Shown here: positions 17,644-25,219 of the stretch, in pieces
Numbering within the stretch: the stretch's first letter is position 1
Layout: each line of letters opens with the position of its first letter
Assembly (NCBI RefSeq): GCF_000518645.1
Contig: NZ_JADZ01000014.1
Coordinates: 157,165-221,164, forward strand
Direction: 5' to 3'
From: Curvibacter gracilis ATCC BAA-807
GTDB lineage: Bacteria > Pseudomonadota > Gammaproteobacteria > Burkholderiales > Burkholderiaceae_C
Length of the DNA: 64,000 bases
The notes under the pieces: generated by a model
Told to the model about the DNA's origin: nothing
What the model saw: the letters and a program-made list of their open reading frames with translations, nothing else
Databases searched by the model: none
Position numbers and translations under genes: made by a program

Positions 17644-17871
17644 CAGGGTGACCTCCGGTGAAACCCCTATTGTGATTCATTGGCGCACAGCCGCGTTCGA
17701 TCATCGCACGCGTCGAGGGGGCCGGGTCTGGTGTTTCAGGGGCTCGCCACCTACATTCGCCTCCACCCCGAAGCGGCTTGACGGCCGCCTCGACGTGTCA
17801 GGGCCCTGGCGTGCGAGCACGCGGTGCCCCAGAACGGCATTCGACAACACAACCGACGATTGGAGACATCC

Positions 17872-19263
17872 ATGTCTGATCAAAAAGCCGCGAAACACGG
17901 CTTGCAACAAACCAAGAAAGCGACCGCCAGCGGCTGGATCGGCTCGGTGCTGGAGTATTACGACTTCTTCATCTACGCCACCGCCGCCTCGCTGATCTTC
18001 CCGCAGATCTTCTTCCCCTCGGGCAACCCGACCGTGGCCATCGTGGCTTCGCTGGCCACCTATGGCGTGGGCTATGTGGCGCGCCCCATCGGTGCCTTCT
18101 TCCTGGGCCATTGGGGCGACACCCATGGCCGCAAGCAGGTGCTGGTGCTGTGCATGTTCCTGATGGGGATCTCGACCATGGCCGTGGGCCTGCTGCCCAC
18201 CTATGACCAGATCGGCCTGTGGGCACCGGCGCTGCTGGTGCTGATGCGCCTGGTGCAGGGCTTTGCCGTGGCCGGTGAGATCTCGGGCGCCAGCTCGATG
18301 ATCCTGGAGCACGCGCCGCTGGGCCGTCGCGGCTATTACGGCAGCTTCACCCTGCAAGGCGTGCAGGCCGGCCAGATCCTGGCCGCCGCCATCTTCCTGC
18401 CCCTGGCCTATTACCTGCCGAGCGAGCAGTTCAACAGCTGGGGCTGGCGTGTGCCCTTCCTGCTGAGCTTCATCGTCATCGTCGTGGGCTACTACATCCG
18501 CCGCGAAGTCGAGGAAACCCCGGTGTTCGCCGAGGAGGCCAAGCAAGGCGCCGTGCCCCGTGCCCCGATCGTGCAGGCGTTTGCCGAGAGCGGCCCCAAC
18601 ATGCTGCGCGTGGTCTGCATGGCCTTGATGAACGTGATCCCCGTGGTCACCACCGTGTTCGGTGCGGCCTACGCGGTGCAACCGGGCTACGGCATCGGTT
18701 TTGACAAGAGCGTGTACCTGTGGATTCCCGTGCTCGGCAACATCGTGGCCGTGCTGGTGATTCCCTTTGTGGGCAACCTGTCCGACCGCATCGGTCGTCG
18801 CCCCCCGATCATCGTGGGCGCCCTCGGTGCCGGCCTGCTGTCCTTCGGCTACCTGTATGCCATCAGCACCAAGAACGTGCCCCTGGCCGTGGTGATGTCG
18901 CTGCTGATGTGGGGCGTGGTCTACCAAGGCTACAACGCCGTGTTCCCGAGCTTCTACCCCGAGCTGTTCCCGGCCCGCACCCGCGTCACCGCCATGGCCA
19001 TCTCGCAGAACATCGGCACCATGTTCACGGCCCTGCTGCCGGCCCTGTTCGCTGCGGTCGCCCCTCCCGGCGCGGCCGACATCCCGACCACCGTGGGCGC
19101 CATCGCCCTGGGCATCACCGTGATCGCCTCGCTGGCAGCCTGGTCCGCCCGCGAAACCTTCCGCCTGCAGACCAAGGACCTGGGCAAGCCCGATGCCGCC
19201 CCCGTGCCGGCGGCTGAATACAACCAGGCCCGCGCCCAGGCCCTGGCCTCGGCCAAGCGCTGA
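17872..19263 (+). CDS. MFS transporter, metabolite:H+ symporter (MHS) family, shikimate-type
   Basis: Inner-membrane proton symporter of 463 residues with about 12 membrane segments. SGWIGSVLEYYDFFIYATAA near the N-terminus and the GHWGDTHGRKQVL loop between TM2 and TM3 are MHS signatures, repeated in weaker form at NLSDRIGRRPPI. ShiA (shikimate), KgtP and ProP belong here. GGAG 8 bases before ATG 17872 supports the start. The next gene is an AroE-like dehydrogenase, so uptake of shikimate, quinate or a related ring acid is the best guess. Confidence 0.88.
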   Translation: MSDQKAAKHGLQQTKKATASGWIGSVLEYYDFFIYATAASLIFPQIFFPSGNPTVAIVASLATYGVGYVARPIGAFFLGHWGDTHGRKQVLVLCMFLMGISTMAVGLLPTYDQIGLWAPALLVLMRLVQGFAVAGEISGASSMILEHAPLGRRGYYGSFTLQGVQAGQILAAAIFLPLAYYLPSEQFNSWGWRVPFLLSFIVIVVGYYIRREVEETPVFAEEAKQGAVPRAPIVQAFAESGPNMLRVVCMALMNVIPVVTTVFGAAYAVQPGYGIGFDKSVYLWIPVLGNIVAVLVIPFVGNLSDRIGRRPPIIVGALGAGLLSFGYLYAISTKNVPLAVVMSLLMWGVVYQGYNAVFPSFYPELFPARTRVTAMAISQNIGTMFTALLPALFAAVAPPGAADIPTTVGAIALGITVIASLAAWSARETFRLQTKDLGKPDAAPVPAAEYNQARAQALASAKR

Positions 19264-19306
19264 TACCCGCCACACCCCCTGCCATGGCAGGGGGCGCTGG
19301 CCCGAG

Positions 19307-19332
19307 GGCCCGCCCTGGGCGGGCCTTTTTTC
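19307..19332 (+). terminator. Rho-independent terminator after the MHS transporter
   Basis: GGCCCGCCC (19307-19315) pairs with GGGCGGGCC (19317-19325), followed by TTTTTT. It lies between the transporter and the AroE-like gene at 19383, so it may attenuate rather than fully end the transcript. Confidence 0.75.
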
Positions 19333-19382
19333 ATGGACCCTGACCACCGGCGCACCACCTCTCTTTGACTCCTGGAACTGAC

Positions 19383-20219
19383 ATGCCCATCAGCGGAAAA
19401 ACCCGACTCATCGCCCACATCGGCTACCCCACCGAGAGCTTCAAGGCGCCCATGATCTACAACCCCTGGTTCGAGCAGCAGGGCATCGACGCCGTGGTCG
19501 TGCCCATGGGCGTCAAGGCCGACGACTACCGTGACACCCTGCAGGTGCTGCGCCGCTTCACCAACCTGCACGGGGCCCTGATCACCATGCCGCACAAGGT
19601 GGTCACGCTGGACCTGGTGGACGAAGCCACCCCCACGGCCCGCATCGCCGGTGCCTGCAACGCCATCCTGCTGCGCCCCGACGGCAGCCTGCTGGGCGAC
19701 CAGTTCGATGGTGCCGGCTTTGTGCGCGGCGTGGAGCGCAAGGGCTTTGCCCTGGCGGGCCGGCGAGTGCTGGTCTCGGGCTGCGGCGGCGTGGGCTCGG
19801 CCATCGCCGCCTCGCTGGCGGCCGCCGGCGTGGCCGACATGGCCTTGTTCGACTTCAACACCGCCGCCTGCGAGGCCCTGGCCGGCCGCCTGCGTGCCCA
19901 CTACCCGGCGCTCACCGTGAGCACGGGCTCGAACGACCCGGCCGGCTTCGAACTGGTCGTCAACGCCACCCCCCTGGGCATGAAGGACGGCGACCCGCTG
20001 CCCTTTGATGTGGACCGCATCGCCCCCGGCACCTTTGTCGGTGAAGTGGTGATGAAGCAGGCCTACACCCCCTTGCTGCAAGCCGCCATGGCCAAGGGCT
20101 GTCCGGTGCAGCTGGGCACCGACATGCTGTTCGAGATGATCCCGGCCTACCTGGAGTTCTTCGGCTTCGGCAGTGCCACCCCCGAGCAACTGCGCGCCGT
20201 GGCGCAGATCCAGTATTGA
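19383..20219 (+). CDS. Shikimate/quinate dehydrogenase-like protein (AroE family, copy 2)
   Basis: NAD(P)-dependent dehydrogenase, 278 residues. HIGYPTESFKAPMIYNP replaces the usual SxSxxxHN loop, ALITMPHKVVTLDLVDE holds the catalytic Lys, LLGDQFDGAGFVRG the Asp, and RVLVSGCGGVGSAIAASLA the nucleotide-binding loop. The FDG variant of the NTDG motif and the altered Ser loop argue against a biosynthetic AroE and for a catabolic substrate. ATG 19383 opens MPISGKTRLIAHIG. It lies 119 bases after the MHS transporter, whose substrate it may oxidise. Confidence 0.87.
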   Translation: MPISGKTRLIAHIGYPTESFKAPMIYNPWFEQQGIDAVVVPMGVKADDYRDTLQVLRRFTNLHGALITMPHKVVTLDLVDEATPTARIAGACNAILLRPDGSLLGDQFDGAGFVRGVERKGFALAGRRVLVSGCGGVGSAIAASLAAAGVADMALFDFNTAACEALAGRLRAHYPALTVSTGSNDPAGFELVVNATPLGMKDGDPLPFDVDRIAPGTFVGEVVMKQAYTPLLQAAMAKGCPVQLGTDMLFEMIPAYLEFFGFGSATPEQLRAVAQIQY

Positions 20220-20223
20220 GGGT

Positions 20224-21066
20224 TCAGGCCGGGGGCGGCCCCTGCAGGGCCCGCAGGTCGGGCAGGCCCAGCAGTGAACGCATCTGGGTGATGGCGATGG
20301 CGTTCAGCTGAGCCAGGCGCTGCTCAGAATCTAGCCCCTGGTGAATGAAGACCGCGTTGATGCTTTCAAGGTTCGAGAGCACCACCAACTGCTCCAGTGT
20401 TGCCGTGTCCCGTAGGTTTTCGCCCGCTTTGGCCTGGCCCTGGCGCCACTGGGCGGCCGTGAGGCCAAACAGGGCCATGTTCAGAAGATCGGCTTCACTG
20501 GCATAGATGATGCGCGCCTGCTCCTGCGTGATGCGTGGTGGAATCAGGTGTTCCTGGATCGCATCGGTGTGGATCTTGTAGTTCACCTTGGCCAGAGTCC
20601 GCTGTACGTTCCAGGCCAGCGATTGACTGCGGGCTTCAGCGTCCTTGAGACGCTGGAATTCCTTGATGAGGTAAAGCTTGAATTCAGGGCTGAGCCAGGA
20701 GCCGAATTCGAAAGCAATGTCTTTGTGGGCGTAGGTGCCACCATAGCGCCCGGCGCGTGCGTGGAGCCCGATTGCGGCCGTACTGGCTATCCATTTCCTG
20801 GCGGACAGGAAGAAGCTGTTTCGCCCTGCATTTGTTTTAATTCCCTCGAATTCGAGGGAATTAAAACCCGGGTTGTTGAGCTGTTCCCAAACCCCCAGAA
20901 ACAAGACCGTCTCCTTGTTTTTGAGCCACTGTTCGATCAGGGCGTTGCCCCCCTCGAAGCCCTTCACCATGTCAGTCAGCGAGAGGTAGTCTTGCTGATG
21001 CCTTGAGGTGATTGTGACGGCTGTCCCTTTGACGTTGATGTTGCGTGTGTTCATGGCAGAGCCCAT
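20224..21066 (-). CDS. KilA-N domain protein
   Basis: Protein of 280 residues with an N-terminal KilA-N (APSES-like) DNA-binding domain: YLSLTDMVKGFEGGNALIEQ, then WLKNKETVLFLGVWEQLNNP, and RKWIASTAAIGLHARAGRYGG with YAHKDIAFEFGSWLSPEFKL. The C-terminal half is helical and unassigned. KilA-N proteins are typical of phages, prophages and mobile islands; their targets are mostly unknown. Base composition is lower in GC than in the neighbouring genes. A 34-base perfect palindrome lies inside the gene (20833-20866). It is convergent with the AroE-like gene at 19383, with only 4 bases between stops. ATG 21054 is an alternative start. Confidence 0.85.
   Translation of the reverse strand: MGSAMNTRNINVKGTAVTITSRHQQDYLSLTDMVKGFEGGNALIEQWLKNKETVLFLGVWEQLNNPGFNSLEFEGIKTNAGRNSFFLSARKWIASTAAIGLHARAGRYGGTYAHKDIAFEFGSWLSPEFKLYLIKEFQRLKDAEARSQSLAWNVQRTLAKVNYKIHTDAIQEHLIPPRITQEQARIIYASEADLLNMALFGLTAAQWRQGQAKAGENLRDTATLEQLVVLSNLESINAVFIHQGLDSEQRLAQLNAIAITQMRSLLGLPDLRALQGPPPA
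20833..20866. repeat. 34-base perfect palindrome inside the KilA-N gene
   Basis: GTTTTAATTCCCTCGAA is followed immediately by its exact reverse complement TTCGAGGGAATTAAAAC. It encodes the conserved region around FNSLEFEG. A perfect palindrome with no spacer can extrude a cruciform or bind a dimeric protein; being AT-rich inside a GC-rich region it stands out. Confidence 0.85.
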
Positions 21067-21129
21067 TCTGGGATGCCCTGTTGATTGGGGGCGGGCAGCC
21101 TGTTCCTTGGATCAGGCTGTTCGTCGATC

Positions 21130-22080
21130 TCACACTGTGTGCAACGCCATCAACAAGCCGCTGACCGTGAAGAACGAGGCCACGGTGCCGGCCAGCAGCG
21201 ACGCGGCGGCGGTGTCTTCCTCGCCATAGGCCTGGGCCAGGATGGTGTAGATGCCCATCATGGGCATGGCGGCGCTGAGCACGGCAGCCAGTTTGAGTTG
21301 CGGTGCCAGCGGGGCCAGCCCGATCAGCGGCAGAGCGGACACGGCGGCCAGCACGGCCAGCGGGTGCAGCAGCAGCTTGCCCGCCACGATGGGGGCCACC
21401 CGGCGCAGCAGGCCACCGAATGACAGCCCCGTCAGCGTGCCGCCGATCACGAACAGCGACAGCGCCCCGCTGGCCTGGGCGAACAGGCCCACGCTGCGTT
21501 CCAGCGCGGTGGGCAGGTGCAGGCCCGACAACGACACCCCGAAGCCCAGCAGCAGACCGATCACCATCGGGTTGGTGATCAGGCGGCGGCTGGTGTCCAC
21601 CAGCAGGTGGCGCCAGCCCGTGGCGTGGCCGCGGGCGCGCTCGGCCATGGCCAGCAGCAAGGGGATCATCACCACGTTCTCGACCACCATGTTCAGGGCC
21701 AGGGCCACGCCGGCCACGGGGGCCAGGGTCAGCACCAGGATCGGGAAGCCCACAAAGCCGCTGTTCGAGCACGACAGGCCCATGGCGTAGCAGGTGCTCT
21801 GCAGGGCCGGGGTGTGGGCCAGGCGGCGGTAGGCGGTGTAGCCCAGGCCCAGGGTCAACAGCGAGCCCGCCAGATAGGCCAGCAGGTAGCTGGTGTTCAG
21901 GATCTCGCCGATCGGGTGCTTGGCCAGGGCATTGAACAGCATGGCCGGCAGGGCCAGGTTGATCACGAACTTGCCGAACACGCGCATGTCGGGCTTGCTG
22001 AACAGGCCCGCGCGCGTGGTCAGAAAGCCCAGGGCAATCGCGATGTAGATGGGGCCGGTGATGGCCAGGATATCGAGCAT
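21130..22080 (-). CDS. AEC family transporter
   Basis: Membrane transporter of the auxin efflux carrier family, 316 residues, with about ten hydrophobic segments in two halves (ILAITGPIYIAIALGFLTTR at the start, PLIGLAPLAPQLKLAAVLSA and AMPMMGIYTILAQAYGEEDT near the end). Bacterial members carry malonate, malate and other organic acids. It is downstream of the aroQ-like gene on the same strand, separated by 240 bases that hold two copies of repeat family B. Substrate unknown; a carboxylate is likely. Confidence 0.88.
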   Translation of the reverse strand: MLDILAITGPIYIAIALGFLTTRAGLFSKPDMRVFGKFVINLALPAMLFNALAKHPIGEILNTSYLLAYLAGSLLTLGLGYTAYRRLAHTPALQSTCYAMGLSCSNSGFVGFPILVLTLAPVAGVALALNMVVENVVMIPLLLAMAERARGHATGWRHLLVDTSRRLITNPMVIGLLLGFGVSLSGLHLPTALERSVGLFAQASGALSLFVIGGTLTGLSFGGLLRRVAPIVAGKLLLHPLAVLAAVSALPLIGLAPLAPQLKLAAVLSAAMPMMGIYTILAQAYGEEDTAAASLLAGTVASFFTVSGLLMALHTV

Positions 22081-22150
22081 GAAGGTGGCTGAAAACGGCT
22101 CAGCGCCCGCGGCCTTCGGCCGGCGGGCGCTGAGCGGGGAGGGTTAATTC

Positions 22151-22233
22151 CAGGCCGCCGCCCGGCCGCCCGAAGGCGGCCTGCGGCCCCCTCGGGGGGC
22201 AGGGAGCGACACGCAGTGCACGACCGTGGGGGC
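22151..22233 (-). repeat. 3'-end repeat family B, copy 2 of tandem pair
   Basis: Unit of 83 bases holding the hairpin GGCCGCC-CGAA-GGCGGCC and a CCCCCTC/GGGGGG arm, then GGGAGCGACACGCAGTGCAC and GACCGTGGGGGC. It is directly followed by the second unit (22234-22316), from which it differs at one base. Confidence 0.9.
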
Positions 22234-22316
22234 CAGGCCGCCGCCCGGCCGCCCGAAGGCGGCCTGCGGCCCCCTCGGGGGGCAGGGAGCGACACGCAGT
22301 GCGCGACCGTGGGGGC
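22234..22316 (-). repeat. 3'-end repeat family B, copy 1 of tandem pair
   Basis: Unit of 83 bases that ends 3 bases from the stop codon of the aroQ-like gene at 22320. Read in the gene's direction it begins GCCCCCACGGTCGCGCACTG. The same element, also 83 bases, abuts the stop codon of the gene at 45941. Confidence 0.9.
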
Positions 22317-22319
22317 CTT

Positions 22320-22766
22320 TCAGGTACGGGCTTGCTGCACGGCCGAGACGGCGGCACGCAGGGCCAGCATGTAGCTGTCCACGCCAAAACCGCAGATCTG
22401 GCCCTTCACGATCTCGGCAAACACCGAGACGTGGCGGAAGGCCTCGCGGGCATGGATGTTGGACATGTGCAGTTCCACCACCGGCACGGTCAGGATGGCC
22501 AGGGCGTCGCGGATGCCGTAGCTGTAGTGGGTCCAGGCGCCGGCGTTGATCAGCACCGCGTCCATGCCTTCTTCGTAGGCCTGGTGGATGCGCTCGCACA
22601 TGGCGCCTTCGTGGTTGGTCTGGAAGCTGACCACCTCGGCACCCAGCTCACGGCCCAGGTCTTGCAGCTGGCCATCGATCTGTTCGAGCGTGATGGTGCC
22701 GTACTGCTTGGGGTCGCGCTTGCCGAACATGTTGTGGTTGATGCCATGCAGCATGAGGATCTTCAT
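22320..22766 (-). CDS. aroQ: Type II 3-dehydroquinate dehydratase, divergent
   Basis: Reversible dehydration of 3-dehydroquinate to 3-dehydroshikimate, 148 residues, soluble dodecamer in the family. The catalytic Tyr is in DPKQYGTITL, the Arg in FGKRDP, the Asn in INAGAWTHYSYGIRDAL with its His, and the second His in VELHMSNIHAREAFRH. The N-terminal loop reads HGINHNMFG where most AroQ proteins have GPNLNLLG, so this is a divergent, probably catabolic (quinate-route) copy. It is followed by the AEC transporter gene and lies 46 bases downstream of the Gfo/Idh/MocA gene. Confidence 0.88.
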   Translation of the reverse strand: MKILMLHGINHNMFGKRDPKQYGTITLEQIDGQLQDLGRELGAEVVSFQTNHEGAMCERIHQAYEEGMDAVLINAGAWTHYSYGIRDALAILTVPVVELHMSNIHAREAFRHVSVFAEIVKGQICGFGVDSYMLALRAAVSAVQQART

Positions 22767-22812
22767 CGCTTGTCTTTCTGTGTTGCTTGAATCGGGTGGT
22801 GATCAGGGGGCT

Positions 22813-23862
22813 TCAAAGGAGTTCGACCGTGTCGCCGCTGGCGGCCGCATGCGCGATGGCTTCGGTCACCCGCAGGTTGGCCAGGCCGTCGCGCGCACTC
22901 ACCAACGGGGGCGCTTCGCCACGCACCACAGCCCCGAAATGCGCCATCTGCTGCACGATCGGATCGTCGCGCACCAGGCCCACCACGCCCACCTCAAAAG
23001 GCTTCCACCAGGAGGGCTCGCCGGTGCGGGGGTAGGTTTTGAGTCGCATCGTCGGGACCGCCAGGCTGCCCTGGGTGCCGGTGATGACGTAACAGTCCTC
23101 GTCATCGTAACTTGGATAGGCCTTGTTTTCCTGCGAGGTCTGCTCCCAGCTGCGTGCGCAGGCGGCGGTGTCGGACAGCATGAAGCTGCCCAGCACGCCA
23201 TTGGCAAAGCGCAGGTTGATGCTCACCGTGTCTTCCACCGCGTGGCCGCGCACCGCGTTCGAGGCCAGGGCCTGCACGGCCACCACCTCGCCGCACAGCA
23301 GGCGCAGGTTGTGCACCTCGTGGATCAGGTTGAGCAGGATCGGGCCGCCGCCGGGCTCGCGTCGCCAGGGGCCCTCGTCGAAGTAGCGTGCCGGCTTGAA
23401 AAAGGTGGCGCTGCCCATCACCGCCACCAGGCGGCCCAGGGCGCCGGCCTGCACCACCTCGCGCGCCTTGGCCATGATGGGGCTGTGGGCCCGGTGATGC
23501 CCGATCAGCACCCGGCCCCCGGTGGCCTCCACGCGCTCGACCAGGGTCAGGGCTTCGGCCACGCTGGGGGCGATGGGTTTTTCCAGCAGCACCGGCAGGC
23601 CGGCCTCCAGGCATTGCAGGGCCTGGGGCACATGCAGGGTGTTGGGGGTGGCCAGCACGATGCCGTCGGGCCGGTCGTGGCGCAGCAACTCGTCCAGGCT
23701 GGGGTAGAGCGGCACACCGGCCGCTGCCGCCAGGGCCGGGGCGGTGGGGGAGGGGTCGACCACGGCGCTCAGGCTGGCGCCCGGGGTCTGTTGCAGGGCG
23801 GCGATGTGGGCCTGGCCGATGTAGCCGGCGCCAGCCACGGCGATGCGAAGGGGGTGGGTCAT
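22813..23862 (-). CDS. Gfo/Idh/MocA family oxidoreductase
   Basis: NAD(P)-dependent dehydrogenase, 349 residues. LRIAVAGAGYIGQAHIAALQ (residues about 5-24) is the Rossmann motif and PVLLEKPIAPS has the conserved Glu-Lys-Pro. The C-terminal domain has the family's beta-sheet with HEVHNLRLLCGEV near the expected catalytic His region. Substrates in the family are sugars, inositols and cyclitols, so a cyclitol-like or shikimate-like ring is chemically plausible. ATG 23862 was chosen because an in-frame ATG at 23949 would lie across the LysR operator. Head of the operon Gfo/Idh - aroQ - AEC, divergent from lysR. Confidence 0.87.
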   Translation of the reverse strand: MTHPLRIAVAGAGYIGQAHIAALQQTPGASLSAVVDPSPTAPALAAAAGVPLYPSLDELLRHDRPDGIVLATPNTLHVPQALQCLEAGLPVLLEKPIAPSVAEALTLVERVEATGGRVLIGHHRAHSPIMAKAREVVQAGALGRLVAVMGSATFFKPARYFDEGPWRREPGGGPILLNLIHEVHNLRLLCGEVVAVQALASNAVRGHAVEDTVSINLRFANGVLGSFMLSDTAACARSWEQTSQENKAYPSYDDEDCYVITGTQGSLAVPTMRLKTYPRTGEPSWWKPFEVGVVGLVRDDPIVQQMAHFGAVVRGEAPPLVSARDGLANLRVTEAIAHAAASGDTVELL

Positions 23863-23924
23863 GCGTGTCTCAGTGTGGGTGGGTCTTCTAGCGCCGGCCC
23901 CGCCACGATAAAACCGCTTGATCG

Positions 23925-23971
23925 ATTCACAATGCGCTTGAAATTCCATTCACAATTTCCTGATGGTGAAT
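23925..23971. promoter_or_regulatory. Probable LysR operator between the Gfo/Idh and lysR genes
   Basis: ATTCACAAT occurs twice in direct orientation (23925-23933 and 23948-23956). The second copy also forms an inverted repeat ATTCAC-N12-GTGAAT (23948-23953 with 23966-23971), the spacing expected of a LysR-type binding site. It ends seven bases before the lysR start. Confidence 0.55.
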
Positions 23972-23977
23972 AAATAA

Positions 23978-24901
23978 ATGAATCAAGCCTGGGATCTGGT
24001 GGACCTGCAGGTCTTCTGCCTCGCGGCCCGGCGGGGCAGCTTTGTGGGGGCTGCGACCGAACTCGGCATCTCGCCGGCCTATGTCACCAAGCGCATCGCC
24101 GGCCTGGAGCGCGCGCTGGGCGTGACCTTGTTCCACCGCACCACGCGCCGCGTGCTGATCAGCGAAGCCGGCGAGGCCGCCTACGCCTGGGCCCGGCGGG
24201 TGCTGGACACCGCGGGTGAGTGGCATGCCCAGGGCCCTGCCGGCGATGGGGCGCTGGCGGGCACCTTGCGCATTGCCACCAGCCTGCGCCTGGGGCGCAA
24301 CCACCTCTCGCCCATCCTGGCCAGGCTGTCTGACCAGCACCCCGCGCTGGAGCTGTGGCTGGAGCTGGTGGACCGCCGCATCGACTTGCTGGGCGAGGGC
24401 TTTGACATCGACATCCGCATGGGTGAGGTGAGCGAGCCGCACCTGATCGCCCACCCCATCCTGCCCAGCGTGCGGGTGCTGTGTGCGGCACCGGCCTACC
24501 TGGCGCGGCGTGGCACCCCGCGCCAGCTGGCCGACCTGGCGCAGCACGACTGCCTGCTGTTCCGCGAACGGCACCAGAGTTTTGGCGTGTGGCGCCTGCA
24601 GGGGCCGCGCGGGCCCGAGACCGTCAAGGTCACCGGCACCCTGGGCTCCAACCACAGCGATGTGGTGAACCACATGGCCCTGGCCGGCAAGGGCATCGTG
24701 CTGCTGTCGAGTTGGGATGTGGATGAGCAATTGCGCAACGGCAGCCTGGTGCGCGTGCTGCCCGACTACCGCCAGAACGCCGATGTCTGGGCCGTGACGG
24801 CGGCGCGGGCCCAGCAGTCGCCCAAGCTGCGCCGTTGCCTGTCGTTTCTGGTGGACGAACTGCGCAGTGGCCCCAACGCCCTGCACACCTTCACCACCTG
24901 A
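23978..24901 (+). CDS. LysR family transcriptional regulator
   Basis: Regulator of 307 residues: an N-terminal winged helix-turn-helix (LVDLQVFCLAARRGSFVGAA, TELGISPAYVTKRIAGLERA, LGVTLFHRTTRRVLISEAGE) and a C-terminal periplasmic-binding-like effector domain (LRIATSLRLGRNHLSPILAR onwards). It is divergent from the Gfo/Idh - aroQ - AEC operon and likely controls it. The acyl-CoA dehydrogenase operon downstream could also be a target. Confidence 0.93.
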   Translation: MNQAWDLVDLQVFCLAARRGSFVGAATELGISPAYVTKRIAGLERALGVTLFHRTTRRVLISEAGEAAYAWARRVLDTAGEWHAQGPAGDGALAGTLRIATSLRLGRNHLSPILARLSDQHPALELWLELVDRRIDLLGEGFDIDIRMGEVSEPHLIAHPILPSVRVLCAAPAYLARRGTPRQLADLAQHDCLLFRERHQSFGVWRLQGPRGPETVKVTGTLGSNHSDVVNHMALAGKGIVLLSSWDVDEQLRNGSLVRVLPDYRQNADVWAVTAARAQQSPKLRRCLSFLVDELRSGPNALHTFTT

Positions 24902-24944
24902 TCCGGCAGGCCTGGAGGGTTGATATTGGAATGATCTTCAAAAA

Positions 24945-24959
24945 TGGAATAAGATTCCA
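24945..24959. promoter_or_regulatory. IclR-type palindrome in the acyl-CoA dehydrogenase upstream region
   Basis: TGGAATAAGATTCCA is a perfect palindrome around a three-base centre and fits the TGGAA-N5-TTCCA pattern seen twice at 9441-9473. It lies in the 318-base gap 24902-25219 that precedes the acyl-CoA dehydrogenase gene. The rest of that gap shows no gene that I can support. The IclR encoded at the end of the same operon (28060) is a candidate ligand. Confidence 0.5.
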
Positions 24960-25219
24960 CAAATTGAATTCATGCCCAGCTCACCCATGTCCGCGCTCTC
25001 GATGTTCCTGTTGCCCCGCCCGCTGATGGCGGGGTGGGTGTCGTGCTGCGCAGCCCCGGTGTCGCAGGGGGAGGCGCTGTCGCGCCTGCCTTTCTTTTTC
25101 GGAGCCCGCTGGTACAGCAGCGCCTGAGCGGCGCCAGCCTTGCCTTGCTGTTGCCACCCCGGGCCCGCCGCGCCATCCAGGTGCGGGGGCCTGCTGTCCC
25201 CCGAATCCGAAAGACCCCC

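Noticed and set aside
17701..19347. 548-codon minus-strand frame opposite the MHS transporter
   Set aside because: No membrane or domain pattern in the frame; the transporter on the plus strand is unambiguous.
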